The position numbers were made by a program, and so were the translations under genes. The notes beneath the pieces are model-generated. The model did not search any database, was not told where the DNA came from, and worked only from the letters and a program-made list of their open reading frames with translations. A stretch of DNA of 64,000 nucleotides from Cylindrodendrum hubeiense. Lineage: Eukaryota > Ascomycota > Sordariomycetes > Hypocreales > Nectriaceae. Shown here one piece after another: positions 24,501 through 35,405 of this stretch. Position 1 is the first letter of the stretch. Each line of letters starts with the position of its first letter. Location of the stretch: assembly GCA_014621425.1 (NCBI GenBank), contig JAANBB010000006.1, forward strand, positions 1 to 64,000, written 5' to 3'.

Positions 24501-27500
24501 AAGTTCTTGGAGTATGGACCAAACTGCAACGCACTCGACAAAAATGGCAATGGAGTGCTGCATATTGCGCTCAAACGTAGCTATTCGAGTTTGCAACTCA
24601 TTAAGACTCTCCTCAAGGCAGGCGCCGATCCGAATATGAAAAATCGCGACGGGCTTGTCCCTCTGCTTGCCATTGGCGATGACAGCAGCAGCATTATAGA
24701 TGGAATTATCAGCCTTGTTCTTGAGGCGGGCGCTGATATCAACGCAACGGACAGAAATGGAGCGACACTCTTGGTCCGCTTGTTGAACTCTCGACCCCGC
24801 CATAAAGAGGATCCCAACAAAGTCCTCATCGACCTCATAGACCGAGGAGCTTCAACATCTGTCCGTGACTTCAATGGCGGCACGCTCCTCCATCAAGCAG
24901 TCATGTCCCACGACATTTCTGCGGCATACAACTCGAACAAGTCCAACCCAACGAGACTTGATTTCCTGATAGGTCTTGGGCTCGACGTAAAGGCCGTCGA
25001 TTACCGTGGAAATGGTCTCCTTCATCAACTTGCCCTGCGTAGATGCAGCTATGATTCTTCTCTCAATACGGAAACAATTTCTTTCTGGGAAGACCTCATC
25101 AGCATGGGTTTAGACCTAGAGCAGAAGAACCACGCCGGGCGCACGCCACTGCACATCTTGTGCGCGAAGCACACCCATTCGATACGCTACAGGCAAGGAG
25201 AAGTGCTGCCAATCGACTTCATCCTTTCGCGAACCAAGAATCTAGACAACGTTGACAACAAAGGGAACACCCCTTTGCACCTTGCTGTGACAGGTGGGCA
25301 ACTACATACAAAGAAGCTGCTTGATGCCGGTGCCAATCCCGCAGCAATCACCAACGAGGGACTGACTCCTCTTCACCTTGCTTCCCGCTGCAGAGAGAGT
25401 AATGTCGTTGGCCTCCTGTTGGACGCGCTGAGAAACAAGAAAACATCAGGCATTTCCAGCAATTTGTCTCAGCTTCTAGAATCCGACATTGCCCCTTCGA
25501 TCGACACAAGGCCACAACTGGAACCGGTGATTGGAGTGAACGCAGTGGCATCGGGCATCACGCCGCTTTTCTACGCTTGCCGATCGGGAAGACCAGAAAC
25601 AGTTGCGCTTTTACTCGAAGCTGGCGCTGATGTGAAAACGGGGGACATCTTCCAAGCATTCGGGGGATTTGAAGAAGAGGATGGCTTTTGGAAGAGTCCT
25701 CGTCAGTCAGCCGACGGTGATGGGAATGGAGGTGCCATCGCCCTCACGCTGCACGATACGTCTCGTCGCGTTATACAAATACCACACAACCAGAGCCAAA
25801 GCGAGCTGATCGGAAATGAAACAACCAGGATTGAAGAAATTCTTGATATGCTTGTCAAGTATGGAGCTGATCTCGATCAACTTAGGGGCGGTATATTGAA
25901 AAGGGACCCTTTTGCGAGTGGGATCCAAGGCAACAGAGATTATACTGATGCATGCTTGAGAGAGATCTGGGAAAAGAATGGAAGTGAACCACCAACAAAG
26001 CAGCATTCCAGCAACACTGCAAAGTTCTCCAAGCTTATGGATCATTCTCTCAGGGAAGCATCGATTCAGACACTAAAGGATTTCGAGCTCATTGAATCTG
26101 GAGCCAGCAACCAGTGGATATTACGCCGTTTCTTGGTCCGGAGGGAGTACCATCTCGTGGAAGAGCTTTTCCACCTGGGTGTTGACTTCCTCCCAATACC
26201 TGGCCAGAATAAAACCTGCAACTTTGCAGTTCTCGTACGCCATGGCTTCGCTTCACTCGCCGACAAGATAGGCACCCTCGAGGCAGAGTTGAAGCTGGAG
26301 AAGGGAGACTGGCATGCATTTATGGATAAGACACGGCCCGGATTGTCGCTTTCACGCAAAGACCTTTCAGGGATCAAGAACATCGGCAATAATCCTGTGC
26401 CTTTCCTCCTCGAAGCTGTTCGGCGAGAACTCCCCAACATGGATGTTGTCCGATTGTTGGTCGAAAAGTTTGGGGTCGACATTGACGAGTTGTACTACGT
26501 CGAAAAACATGTGGATCGTACCCTAAAACCTGTTGCGACTGATTCTGCCCTTCATTATGTCGCCCAGGGCAAATTTTGGTGGCATGTTCACCAAGCACTG
26601 CCATACCTGCTCGAGGCCGGTGCTGATGTGCGGATCCGGAACTACAAAGGGCAAACTCCACTCCATACGGCCCTTGAAAAGAATGAGTGCTACTCTCATC
26701 TTTTTTATAGAGATGCAGCCGAAAAGCTCATCGCGGCGGGAGCTGATGTCAACGCTGTTGAAGAAGGGGGACATAGCTGCCTTGCGTACGCGCGAAACGA
26801 CATAATCATGATTAGGCTTCTAAAAGCCCACGGAGCGACTGTCACGGCTGACGCGATATTCGCTGCAATTGATGCCAATAATGTCGACGGTCTCAAGGAG
26901 CTCCTCTCTGGCGGAGTAGACGCCAACATGCGTCGAAAGCCGCTCGAAAAGTCTGCAGGGAAAAGGTCGCACCGTTCTCGTTGGGGACGGCTGGATGATT
27001 TGGAGCCGCACGAAGAGTTCCCGCTTTATCTTGCTGCATATAGCTTCCAATTGAGTTCGAATTCATCGCGCCAAGATATGCAAGGATTTGAGGGAGTTTC
27101 GCCTGTTCAAGTCCTACTGGACCATGGTGCCGATCCGTTTGCGAAGTTCCTGAGAGAGGATGGGCAGCTCGCGAGTGCATCTGGCAAGACCAACGTTGCA
27201 GCAGATACTCCATCAATCAAGGTGCCTCAAGGCTATGAGGAGTGCACAGTCTTGCACGCCCTGATGCTTGATGGGAGGCGCGTCGATAGCGTTGATACCT
27301 TTCTCCGCTTTCCTGGGCTAGATGTCAACCACCGGGACGCCAAGGGTCGTACTCTGCTTCATGCAGCATGCGAGAATAGTCGTGGCCCAGATGCTTTCAT
27401 CAGACCGGACAAGGATATCGCAGGTCAAAGTGAGAATGTCACTGTCTTCCAGTGCCTAGTCTCCCTTGGTGCTGAGCTTGACGCCCGGGACAACTTTAGC

Positions 27501-28169
27501 CGAAATGTCCTTCATTGCATGACTGACGTCCACGGCTATATCGACCACTTTGAAAACTCGTTTGCCTACGTTGTTGAAAATGTACCGCACTTGATTAACC
27601 AAGCAGACAACGATGGCATGACACCGCTTCATTACACCATCGCCCACGCCTCTAAGCACAAGAAGACTCATCTAGTACAGCTTCTCCTGTCGGCTGGAGC
27701 CGACTATCTTGCTGTCAATAAGAATGGGGACACGGTTCTTCACATACTTGCGCGGAAGCTCAAGTCTCCAGCGCTGCGTGACTTGTTCAAGGATCTGGTG
27801 AGACGAGGCGTGGATGTGAACGCACGCAACGCGCAGGGCGAAACGCCGCTTTTCGCATTCTGCAGTCGCCGCAGGAAGGAAAAGTCGATACGCCCATCAT
27901 TCTCTCAATTCTTTAATAAAGGCGAAGAGGACACGGAGAAGGACGCCAAAGAGGTGCTGGAGAAGTTGGGTGCCGACTTCTTTGCCAGAGATGCCAAGGG
28001 CCGAGGGCTGATGCACGTTGCGGCAAGCGGAGATGTTACGCGGTTCAAGGAGCTGATGGACATGGGCCTTGACGTTATGCTCGAGGATGATGCGCAGCAG
28101 ACGGCTATCGATGTCGCTGCCGCATGTGGAAACGAGGAAGTTTTGGGACTGTTTGAGAAGAAGAATTAG
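21599..28169 (+). CDS. NACHT-ankyrin STAND protein (fungal NLR-like), 2137 aa
   Basis: Two exons, 21599-23388 and 23546-28169, joined over a 157-bp GTAAGT...TCTAG intron in phase 2. NLR-like signalling ATPase with a sensor array: the NACHT domain oligomerises on nucleotide exchange after the repeats sense a ligand. A short N-terminal region (1-90) shows no HeLo, lipase or purine-hydrolase motif that I recognise. NACHT carries Walker A GIPGSGKS (106-113) and Walker B FCVVDALDEMD (~203), then a winged-helix-like part (LRLLELAEMIKVV) and a HHSFTEYL-type motif. From residue ~590 to the end there are many ankyrin repeats (TPLHLA, AGADPN, GADVNA patterns), some degenerate, with non-repeat stretches such as ~1350-1420. 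The intron splits the first ankyrin repeat, so exon 1 is the switch and exon 2 the sensor. Likely role: self/non-self recognition or cell death; ligand unknown. Confidence 0.92.
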
Positions 28170-28646
28170 GAAGTAGGATGTCTTGTGAAGAAGTGTTTAG
28201 TCAGAGTCAGATGGGCAGGTATGCGAGAATGATATCTATTTTGCAACTGGGGTTTCTTTTAGTGTATTGCTGATAATCCTCGGAGCAGCTTTACGGATGT
28301 ATGCAAATAGCAATAGTCTATTTTCAACCTGTGTAAAAAGCTCCTTTAAGAGCTGGACTTTCTACAACACTCATGAATGACAATCTCAAGTCAGACACAA
28401 CCAATACAATGTGTTTAGCCCTATTGCCATAAATCTGCCTTAGCGAGAAGCTTACATAGATAAATGGTATCCCATATGACCCCATTTTCAATAACCTTCC
28501 TAAAAGCAGAGGTAGACCAGTATATACTTGCTGACGTCAAGTCCGGCGATACATTCAGGCTCGGGTGGTCTAGTCTAGCTGGCAGATGGTGCCTAGACAA
28601 AGCCACCGTCCACCATGACATTGCTTAAACCTATGTGGATCTGTAT
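28170..28646. other. intergenic region between convergent 3' ends
   Basis: 477 bp between the NACHT-ankyrin stop (+) and the stop of the prion-like-tail gene (-). AT-richer than the flanking coding DNA. No gene seen. Confidence 0.5.
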
Positions 28647-30392
28647 TTAGTACGGCGGATTCTCGCCGTGAGGTTGGTTCTGCTGGTAGCCCTGATGTTG
28701 ATTCGACTGGTGCTGCTGAGAATGAGACTGCTGAGGCGGCTGGTATTGGTCAGGTCGATATTCCTGATGGGACTGATTCTGAGTATGGTGCTGGGACTGG
28801 TCTTGTTGATGATAATCGGGTCGGTAGTGTTGAGGGTTATATCCTTGTTGGGCATGCGGTTGTCCACCATGTTGTTCATGGGAAGGGGGAGGCGCATAGC
28901 CTCCTTGTGAAGGGGGAGGAGCATAACCTCCCTGTGAAAGTGGAGGAGCATAACTTCCCTGTGAAGGTGGAGGAGCATAACTTCCCTGTGAAGGGGGAGG
29001 CGCATAACCGCCCTGTGAAGGTGGAACAGGGTGGTTTGCACCACCGAGATGCGCGCTGGATGTCGGTGCTCCCACACTTACGCCCTCATTGCCAATGTCA
29101 TCCGGGACAGAGATCTTGACCTTGGGCAAGTACTTCTGCACCTTTTGCTCCACCATCTTCTGCACAAAGACCCAGCTTTCGCGCTCGAACTTGCGGTGCC
29201 CGCCGTTGACGACGCCCAGAATGCTCTCCCGCAACGTCTCCTGCACCTTGCGCACGAGGCCGCGGATCTTGTCGACCAGCTTGCTCTTGATGTCGTCCCC
29301 GAAGCCGCGGTCTGCCTGATGCCCGGCGTCGCGGTCGAGCTGCGAGTCGAAGGGGTTGCCACCGAGGATCTTCTCGAGCGGGCGCTGGAACTCATCGGGC
29401 AGCACCTCGAATAGTTGCTTCTCGATCCCGCCCAGCACCTTGCGGAACTCGAGACGCACATCCCTGTGGACTCTGCCCAGTCCCGTGCTTAGCTTATCGC
29501 TGATGACTCTGGAGAGGCCGCCACTGCTTTCTCCCTCGTCACGACTGCGATCATGGTCGCGACCATGGTCGCCGAAGCCTCGCGAAGATCCCTCACTGGA
29601 GTGCTTCTTGCTTCCGAACAACCCTCCAAGCCCCTTTACTAGGTCCTTGACCTGGTCTTCAATCTCGCCCTTGACGCCATCGCCAAGATCCCGCGTGCTA
29701 GTGTTTCCGCGCAGCCAGCGCTTGATGTGGTCCAGCGCGATTCGAGTAAACTGCTCCGCGATGGGTGCGTGCTGCTCTCGAAGCTTCACGCCAACTCTCT
29801 CCTTGATCTCGGGGCTGATGAGGCGAGCCTTCTCCTCTGGGTTGCGCGCGGCGTCTTTGACGGTGTTGCTGAGTACACCGAGAAGCCCGTCAAGCTCAAA
29901 CTTCTGACCCCCTGGTCCTTTGCTGTTACTCTCTATATGGTCTTGAACGACATTGAGGGCGGCGGAGAGGAAGCCCTTTGCTCCGTGGGAGGAGTCGGCG
30001 CGGTCCCCTCCACGGGATCTGGTATCGCCTGGGCCATTGGCGCCTTCGGTGAGATCGAAAATGTCACGCAGATCATCGCCTGCTTCATCGGTGATCTTGC
30101 TGAAGCTGCGTGTGAGGCTGGCGATCTCGTCGGCAAAAGGCAGAGACTGGCCGCCGTAAGCATCCGGCGCTGTGTTGTCCAGGCTTTTCGAGGCACCCCC
30201 CGAGTTACTCCCGCTCTTCTTGTTGAAAAGCGAGCGGAAGGCCTCGACGACCTGCGTCTCCAACATGTCGATGGTTTTCTGTTGAAACACCTCAAGCTCC
30301 GAGGTGATGCGGGGCTGAATCTGAGGCGCAAGTGAGTCGACATATTCGTCAACCTTCTTCATCAACACCTCAGGAACGGCGTGAGAAGACAT
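28647..30392 (-). CDS. conserved fungal protein with helical body and Q/P/Y/H-rich prion-like tail
   Basis: Single exon, 581 aa. I know no named domain. Residues 1-60 (MSSHAVPEVLMKKVDEYVDS onward) and about 100-430 look alpha-helical and charged, with repeated patterns such as DHIKRWLRG, RVHRDVRLEFRKVLGGIEKQ and KIRGLVRKVQETLRESILG. Part of the middle is Ser/Gly/Asp-rich. From about residue 455 the protein becomes a low-complexity tail: five or so tandem PPPSQGGYA units, then a Gln/His/Tyr/Pro-rich stretch to the end. This composition resembles yeast-type prion domains. Between two NACHT genes it could be a partner or scaffold, but that rests on position only. Functional alternatives include a membrane-associated or annexin-like scaffold. 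Confidence 0.75.
   Translation of the reverse strand: MSSHAVPEVLMKKVDEYVDSLAPQIQPRITSELEVFQQKTIDMLETQVVEAFRSLFNKKSGSNSGGASKSLDNTAPDAYGGQSLPFADEIASLTRSFSKITDEAGDDLRDIFDLTEGANGPGDTRSRGGDRADSSHGAKGFLSAALNVVQDHIESNSKGPGGQKFELDGLLGVLSNTVKDAARNPEEKARLISPEIKERVGVKLREQHAPIAEQFTRIALDHIKRWLRGNTSTRDLGDGVKGEIEDQVKDLVKGLGGLFGSKKHSSEGSSRGFGDHGRDHDRSRDEGESSGGLSRVISDKLSTGLGRVHRDVRLEFRKVLGGIEKQLFEVLPDEFQRPLEKILGGNPFDSQLDRDAGHQADRGFGDDIKSKLVDKIRGLVRKVQETLRESILGVVNGGHRKFERESWVFVQKMVEQKVQKYLPKVKISVPDDIGNEGVSVGAPTSSAHLGGANHPVPPSQGGYAPPPSQGSYAPPPSQGSYAPPLSQGGYAPPPSQGGYAPPPSHEQHGGQPHAQQGYNPQHYRPDYHQQDQSQHHTQNQSHQEYRPDQYQPPQQSHSQQHQSNQHQGYQQNQPHGENPPY
28888..29028. repeat. 27-bp coding minisatellite (PPPSQGGYA units)
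   Basis: About five near-identical 27-bp units in frame with the host gene. Units differ at a few bases (GGY/GSY, PPP/PPL), so the array is still homogenising or recently expanded. Length change in steps of 27 bp would not break the reading frame. Confidence 0.85.
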
Positions 30393-30764
30393 GTTTGAGA
30401 TTTTGTACGTGTTGAGTTAACGGTAGGGAGCGATTTGGTGCTAACCTGAGCGAGACAGATTCTCGTCAATGAGGCATCTGCTGAGAGAAGCTGAGGCTGA
30501 GCGGTTGTGCGTTGTCTCTCTTGGCGATCTGACGTCAGCTCCTGCACGGACCACCTGAACAGCGCTGAGTGGCTCGTTGCCTTACGCAGCGGCATCACAT
30601 CACATAAATAAAAGCAACGCAATGAATGTATGATATACATGGTAGCAATAAATCACCACAGGTAGAACCGGAATGTACAATAAACTAGATTAAATGGGGG
30701 GGCTTAGTATTAAATCACGCATATATTCACTCCCTCCTTACCCATCTCTTCCCGCCTTTACACC
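30393..30764. other. intergenic region between two minus-strand genes
   Basis: 372 bp between the stop of the NACHT gene at 30765 and the start of the prion-like-tail gene at 30392. It should contain the latter's promoter. The two genes are co-directional. No gene seen. Confidence 0.5.
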
Positions 30765-33482
30765 TCACTTTCGACCGAAAGGACGCCCTATCCACGATGT
30801 TTTTATCTTATGCCTAAATCCTGTTTTGGTCTCGATGACCTCTTTAACGGGGGTGACCGGCCTTTCCAGGTTCATTGCCCGTCCCGGGTTGTCGGAGGGT
30901 GCCCAAATATCTGCAGTCGACTCTTGGCGGTAAGCCTGACTTGGTTGTGAGGGAAGGTAAACCGTATCGTCACTCGCTTCTAGCAAGTTGATAATCTCTT
31001 GATTTCCCTTCTCTATCGCATAAGATGTGAGGTAGCCGCGATTTGGGTTCGATGGAAATATGTAGCCGGCCACAATCTTGGCCTGGACGTAATGCGTCAG
31101 GGAGCGGATGACGGCATAGTCAAATAGCGAATACACCTGACATCTCCTGCCAACATGAGGGTCGACGCGTTTGGTCCAATGAGGCAGGTTTGAATCGACC
31201 TGGATGCCTGGATCGCCTACGCCCAAAATTGCCTCGGTAACCTTGTCCATCTCGTCGAGAAAAGGAACATACTCTGGCTGGCCCCGTCTCTCCAGCCAAT
31301 GAGATTGCACAATGAACTGGCGAATGAGTTCGCTAAATATCTCCATCCCTTGGTTATCCTCGTCATCTTCCTTTGGGCTGATAGCCTTGGTGTGGCGGAT
31401 GAGTGCCGAGCAGAGGGCTAGGTGGGCGTTGAATGTGTCCTTGGACCCGGAAGCGAGCAAGTCTCGCACTCCATCTTCTTCCAGGAAGTCTTTGACAGTT
31501 CTATGCAAGTATTGGACTTTGGTATTGGGCCCGGATTTCTCATACTGGGGCGCTTCCAGAAGTCCCTTGCATCGGCTGTTAAGTCGACGTCGCATCCTCT
31601 CAGAATGGTAGCATTGCTGCTTCCAACTCATAGGCTCGCCATACTCAGCTGATAGCGCACGAGCGGGATCCTCGCCGACAAAGGAGAGTGTAAACAAGGC
31701 CAGGGGCGACCAATTATCGCGATTCTGGTCAGAGGTCTCGACTTCCTCAGTGTCCACGAACTTTGCGCTCTCGAGACTGATCTCTCTCCAAGGCACATGA
31801 GAGGCTCTGACGGTCTGAAATATTAGAGAGGCTTGCTCGAAGTAGGCTGCGTCGAGATCACTAAGAATCTTTCGAAACAGATCTCCAAGATCCCTCGGAA
31901 TCAAGAAGAGTCGTGCTGATAGATGATCCATAGTGTCGCCATCCTGGAGGCCCTCTAATAACGATTTAACCACTAGCCTCACCCACAGGAAGACGCCAGA
32001 TGATTTCTCCACTACTTCTTCAATCAAAACAAGGGCATTTTTGGGGTCGTTTTCCTGAAGCTGTGCGAACATGGGGTTTGCTGCCAACTGGTCGGATGTG
32101 AAAAGTCGTATGTCGATCGACGTAAGATCCTCCATGCGCAGTGATGGTCGTGTCCGAAAAGCGTCCTCAAACACGAGCCACGGCCGGCTTGCTAAACACA
32201 GCTTGACATTGGATTCCTTTGAAGTGGTGCCAAGAAGAAAGTCTGCAAGCTCTGAGCAATCGCCATCGAACTCATCCAGGCCGTCGATCAGGAAGAAGAA
32301 GTATTTACTTTTGTCGGCGACTAGCTTCTTGAAACCACTGGAAATTTCGGTCCAAGACCATGGACGCCCGTCGTAGCCAAAATACTCTTGATGCTCCCAT
32401 CGGTCTGGGAAAATTAGTGATATGTCGCCCAGAGACTCTGAAAGGGTTTGGTATAGGAGTGACTGCAGCAGTCCGATCCTTGACATTTGCAGTGTTGTCC
32501 CGGAGTTCCAGAAGAAGAATCTGCTAATGAATAGAGGATTATCGCCTTTCCAAACTCTCAGATGAGTTTCAAGACGCTTATCATCCGACAGATACTTCAT
32601 CAACGTCGACTTCCCGGAACCAGGCTTGCCAGTAATCCAGTAAAGCGGGTTGTTCGACATCAGCCAGTCAGAAAAGTTGTCCCAGCTTCCACCCATATCC
32701 TCCTCTGCATCGCCATGTTCGTGGAAAACCCAGTCAAAGGTTTTCTGGTGCGCTTCGGAAATCCGTTCATAGCGGTCTCTCATATCAGCAAACTTCAACG
32801 ACTGAAGCATCCGCATGCGCTGAAAATTATTTCGATCATGGGCTGCTCCCGCCGAAAGAGAGGCGGAAAAGTCGTTCAGCTGGATGGCGCCGATTGGTGT
32901 CTGGGCTTGCGCAGCCTGACGCGCCGTCTCCATGAGCTCTTTCTGCCATTTGCTGCCTGGCTGGAGCGACTGAAGAACCTTGGCGAAGTTCTCTTCAATC
33001 TTGGCATTCCTGTCCGCAGCTGTGTCGCTGAAAACCTTCAATCGCTCCTGAAGATTGGCGAGGAGAATCGAGTCAATCTGTTGCCTGTACCGTTCGAGCC
33101 TCCGCACGAGATCCGTGATGTCTTGCTCACCCCACACACCCTTCAGCGCAAGGCGAAAACTATCCCATCTGCTCCCCGACCCATCTGACTTGAGAGCGCC
33201 AATTTTGGCGATGAGCTCCTTCGTAAGGCCTCGCACGCCGTCGCATAGTTGGAGAAGATCCTGTGCCGTTTCCTGTGACGCTTGCCTCAGCGAACTGGCT
33301 TGTACGGCGATGCGCCGAGTCTGTCCCTCCAGCGTCCTTGTGATCGTCGCAAGGTCGTCATTCTCGACGAGGCTGCCGTCGGCAGCGCGATGAATCTCGC
33401 GGCTTTTGGAGATTAGGGTTCCTATAAATGATACGAGTTGGACTAAACTCGAGGCAAGGCCAATTGCAGAGACTGGGTCCAT
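30765..33482 (-). CDS. NACHT-domain STAND protein with fungal STAND N-terminal domain, 905 aa
   Basis: Single exon. NLR-like signalling ATPase. I chose the ATG at 33482 because MDPVSAIGLASSLVQLVSF is the standard opening of the fungal STAND N-terminal (Helo-like) domain; the frame extends 14 codons upstream without a better start. Residues 1-200 form this helical, possibly membrane-acting domain. NACHT carries Walker A GKPGSGKS (285-292) and Walker B FFLIDGLDEFDGD (~390). After NACHT comes a helical region with VQYLHRTVKDFLE, typical of the C-terminal module in fungal NACHT proteins that lack long repeats. No ankyrin, WD40 or TPR array follows, so a short-form NLR is likely. Its neighbours are the prion-like-tail gene and the NACHT-ankyrin gene. 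Confidence 0.92.
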   Translation of the reverse strand: MDPVSAIGLASSLVQLVSFIGTLISKSREIHRAADGSLVENDDLATITRTLEGQTRRIAVQASSLRQASQETAQDLLQLCDGVRGLTKELIAKIGALKSDGSGSRWDSFRLALKGVWGEQDITDLVRRLERYRQQIDSILLANLQERLKVFSDTAADRNAKIEENFAKVLQSLQPGSKWQKELMETARQAAQAQTPIGAIQLNDFSASLSAGAAHDRNNFQRMRMLQSLKFADMRDRYERISEAHQKTFDWVFHEHGDAEEDMGGSWDNFSDWLMSNNPLYWITGKPGSGKSTLMKYLSDDKRLETHLRVWKGDNPLFISRFFFWNSGTTLQMSRIGLLQSLLYQTLSESLGDISLIFPDRWEHQEYFGYDGRPWSWTEISSGFKKLVADKSKYFFFLIDGLDEFDGDCSELADFLLGTTSKESNVKLCLASRPWLVFEDAFRTRPSLRMEDLTSIDIRLFTSDQLAANPMFAQLQENDPKNALVLIEEVVEKSSGVFLWVRLVVKSLLEGLQDGDTMDHLSARLFLIPRDLGDLFRKILSDLDAAYFEQASLIFQTVRASHVPWREISLESAKFVDTEEVETSDQNRDNWSPLALFTLSFVGEDPARALSAEYGEPMSWKQQCYHSERMRRRLNSRCKGLLEAPQYEKSGPNTKVQYLHRTVKDFLEEDGVRDLLASGSKDTFNAHLALCSALIRHTKAISPKEDDEDNQGMEIFSELIRQFIVQSHWLERRGQPEYVPFLDEMDKVTEAILGVGDPGIQVDSNLPHWTKRVDPHVGRRCQVYSLFDYAVIRSLTHYVQAKIVAGYIFPSNPNRGYLTSYAIEKGNQEIINLLEASDDTVYLPSQPSQAYRQESTADIWAPSDNPGRAMNLERPVTPVKEVIETKTGFRHKIKTSWIGRPFGRK

Positions 33483-35401
33483 GTTGGTGAGAGATTTAAT
33501 TAGGTGTGAGTCGCATTGGGCCACTTAATTAAGGCTGGCCGGTAATGAGCTTGCTGAAATAACTAGGTCTATCTATGGGTGCATTTTGAGGATAGGGATA
33601 AAACGGAGCGACAGAGTGAACCTAACGAGGTCAGCCAGCCTTTGGGCCTGCCTGGGTAGCTTGGCAGATCGTTGGAATCGAGCACACATTGGAGGCCTCG
33701 TCGGGTACATAATTATGTATTTTGTTAACGAGCTCAGGATCACGTACCGGGGTATGCTAGGCGCGACAACCTCATTGGTTTGGATCGCACAAGTCCCAGA
33801 GAATAACACAATTAGTGGCGAAGCTGTCCAATGAGAGATCCGGCCCCCAACACACAGGACTGCTGCAAGGTATCCTGCTAAGCTACATCGCTAGGCTGCC
33901 ATCTTGAGGACAGTGATGAACCACAGTATGAGAACGAAATACCCGCGGCCGCTTAATTCAGCAGTATATCAAGAAGTACCATGTGTGAAGGTATTTCCAT
34001 TGAAGACGCTGATAATCTATGTTTCTTCAATGGAAACACAGGTAGACCTTGGGTGTGACGGCTAAAGCTTATCTCTTTTCCGTATCAACATCGATGAGAG
34101 AGTGGAAGGGCCCCATAATCTGCAACAGCTATGGCCGTGTGTGTCCTTGGTCCGTTATTATAACAGCTCGCCTCAGGTTTGGGGCCGGGTGACCTACCCT
34201 GTAGTTATTTTCATGGCGTGCGAAGGTGTTTCCTCGCAAGCCACAGCCAAACTCACATCGGCCGACAGTACTTTGTCAGGATCGTGCGAAAGAGAACGAA
34301 AGACTGGGAAAACGCTGTCACCTCCTTTTGATATTTGCCACGCTATATGACAATAAATTAATATCCATCCCGCTTACTCTATCCGGCAGGTCCGACGACG
34401 CCGCCGACGATGGATCTGATCTCTCAGTTTTGTCACCGTTGGGTGCGGCTGTCCCCCCAATGTGTGGTCAAGATACCTCGGCTGACCTGAAGTGAAGCCG
34501 CTTCCGCGGTCAAATTCAAGCCTGCCCTTGACATATGTTCTGGCCGAGATTACGGTTACGTCCGAGTACGTGGTACAAAACGAACGCCTTACAGGAGAGA
34601 TGTGCAAGATTATTGGACGACAACCAATCTTAGAGTGGCGATCTGCGCGTTGTGGCTGGCGCAGGAAAGTTGATACGCATCCACACCCATGTTGCAATCC
34701 GCCGCAGGTGCATACATATTGCTTTTCTCTGTATCTTTCAAAAGCAATTCCCTATACCGCCCGCTATCGCCCCGTGGACACCATTTCGCTCTGGACCCTG
34801 GTTACGCTGAGCTTCGGACCCTCGCTACGCTATCGTATATTTCTTGGCTGTTGCCGACTGCTTGAGTCTGTGCAACGGGCCTCAATGACCCTGTGCAGGT
34901 TTGAACTTTCTGCCCCAGCCTTCACATGTAGTTCTCTGCCACGCGCATAAGTATACTCGCCCTCTACGGTATGGCCGCAAGCGACTTCCATTGCCTACTT
35001 CTCAGGCAACCCATAGACTTTCAAAGTGATGAGACAGGCATGTCAGTATTACCCGATGGCGCAAGTGGCGTTAGCGACGGGCCGATATTGTCGAACTGCG
35101 CGTGAGAGTGCTATTCCATCCTCCCAGGGACGGCACATGCCGCTGCTCGGAGTCACCAGACCCCCCGAATCAGGGGCAAGAATTTTGGCTCTAAATACAG
35201 CTGTATTCCTGGCGAGTTTTCTACACTCTTTTCTCTCCTGTTGGAATTCTTGATAATCACACTGCACTTGGTGTCTCAGCCCATTGATGCCCGTCTCATT
35301 CTAACAGCCTGACCGTTCTCGCCAATCAGACACGACACCATGGCATCCAAGCTCGAATCACCGCGGGACCGTCCACGTATGAGGATGACGTTCAACTCTG
35401 C
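33483..35401. other. 1.9-kb intergenic region with a perfect 13-bp stem-loop
   Basis: It separates the divergent NACHT (-) and amine oxidase (+) genes and must contain both promoters. Open frames (34492-34950 and others) have no family features. A perfect inverted repeat lies at 33994-34036, listed separately. The 60 bp before the amine oxidase holds a short upstream reading frame. Confidence 0.5.
33994..34036. repeat. 13-bp perfect inverted repeat (stem-loop)
   Basis: Arms TTTCCATTGAAGA (33994-34006) and TCTTCAATGGAAA (34024-34036) with a 17-nt loop; two more pairs form after one mismatch. It stands alone in noncoding DNA between the NACHT and amine oxidase genes. It could be a terminator-like hairpin, a binding site, or the remnant of a miniature element. 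Confidence 0.8.
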
Positions 35402-35405
35402 ATGA
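35340..35405 (+). other. 21-codon upstream ORF overlapping the amine oxidase start
   Basis: An ATG in an excellent context (ACACCATGGC) opens a 21-residue frame (MASKLESPRDRPRMRMTFNS and one more residue). Its TGA at 35403-35405 overlaps the tandem ATGATG of the amine oxidase. It is either a regulatory uORF with overlapping termination and restart, or the true N-terminus cut off by a single-base indel. Confidence 0.45.

Noticed and set aside
34492..34950. 152-codon plus-strand open frame
   Set aside because: Composition is unlike neighbouring proteins, with no motifs; likely chance.
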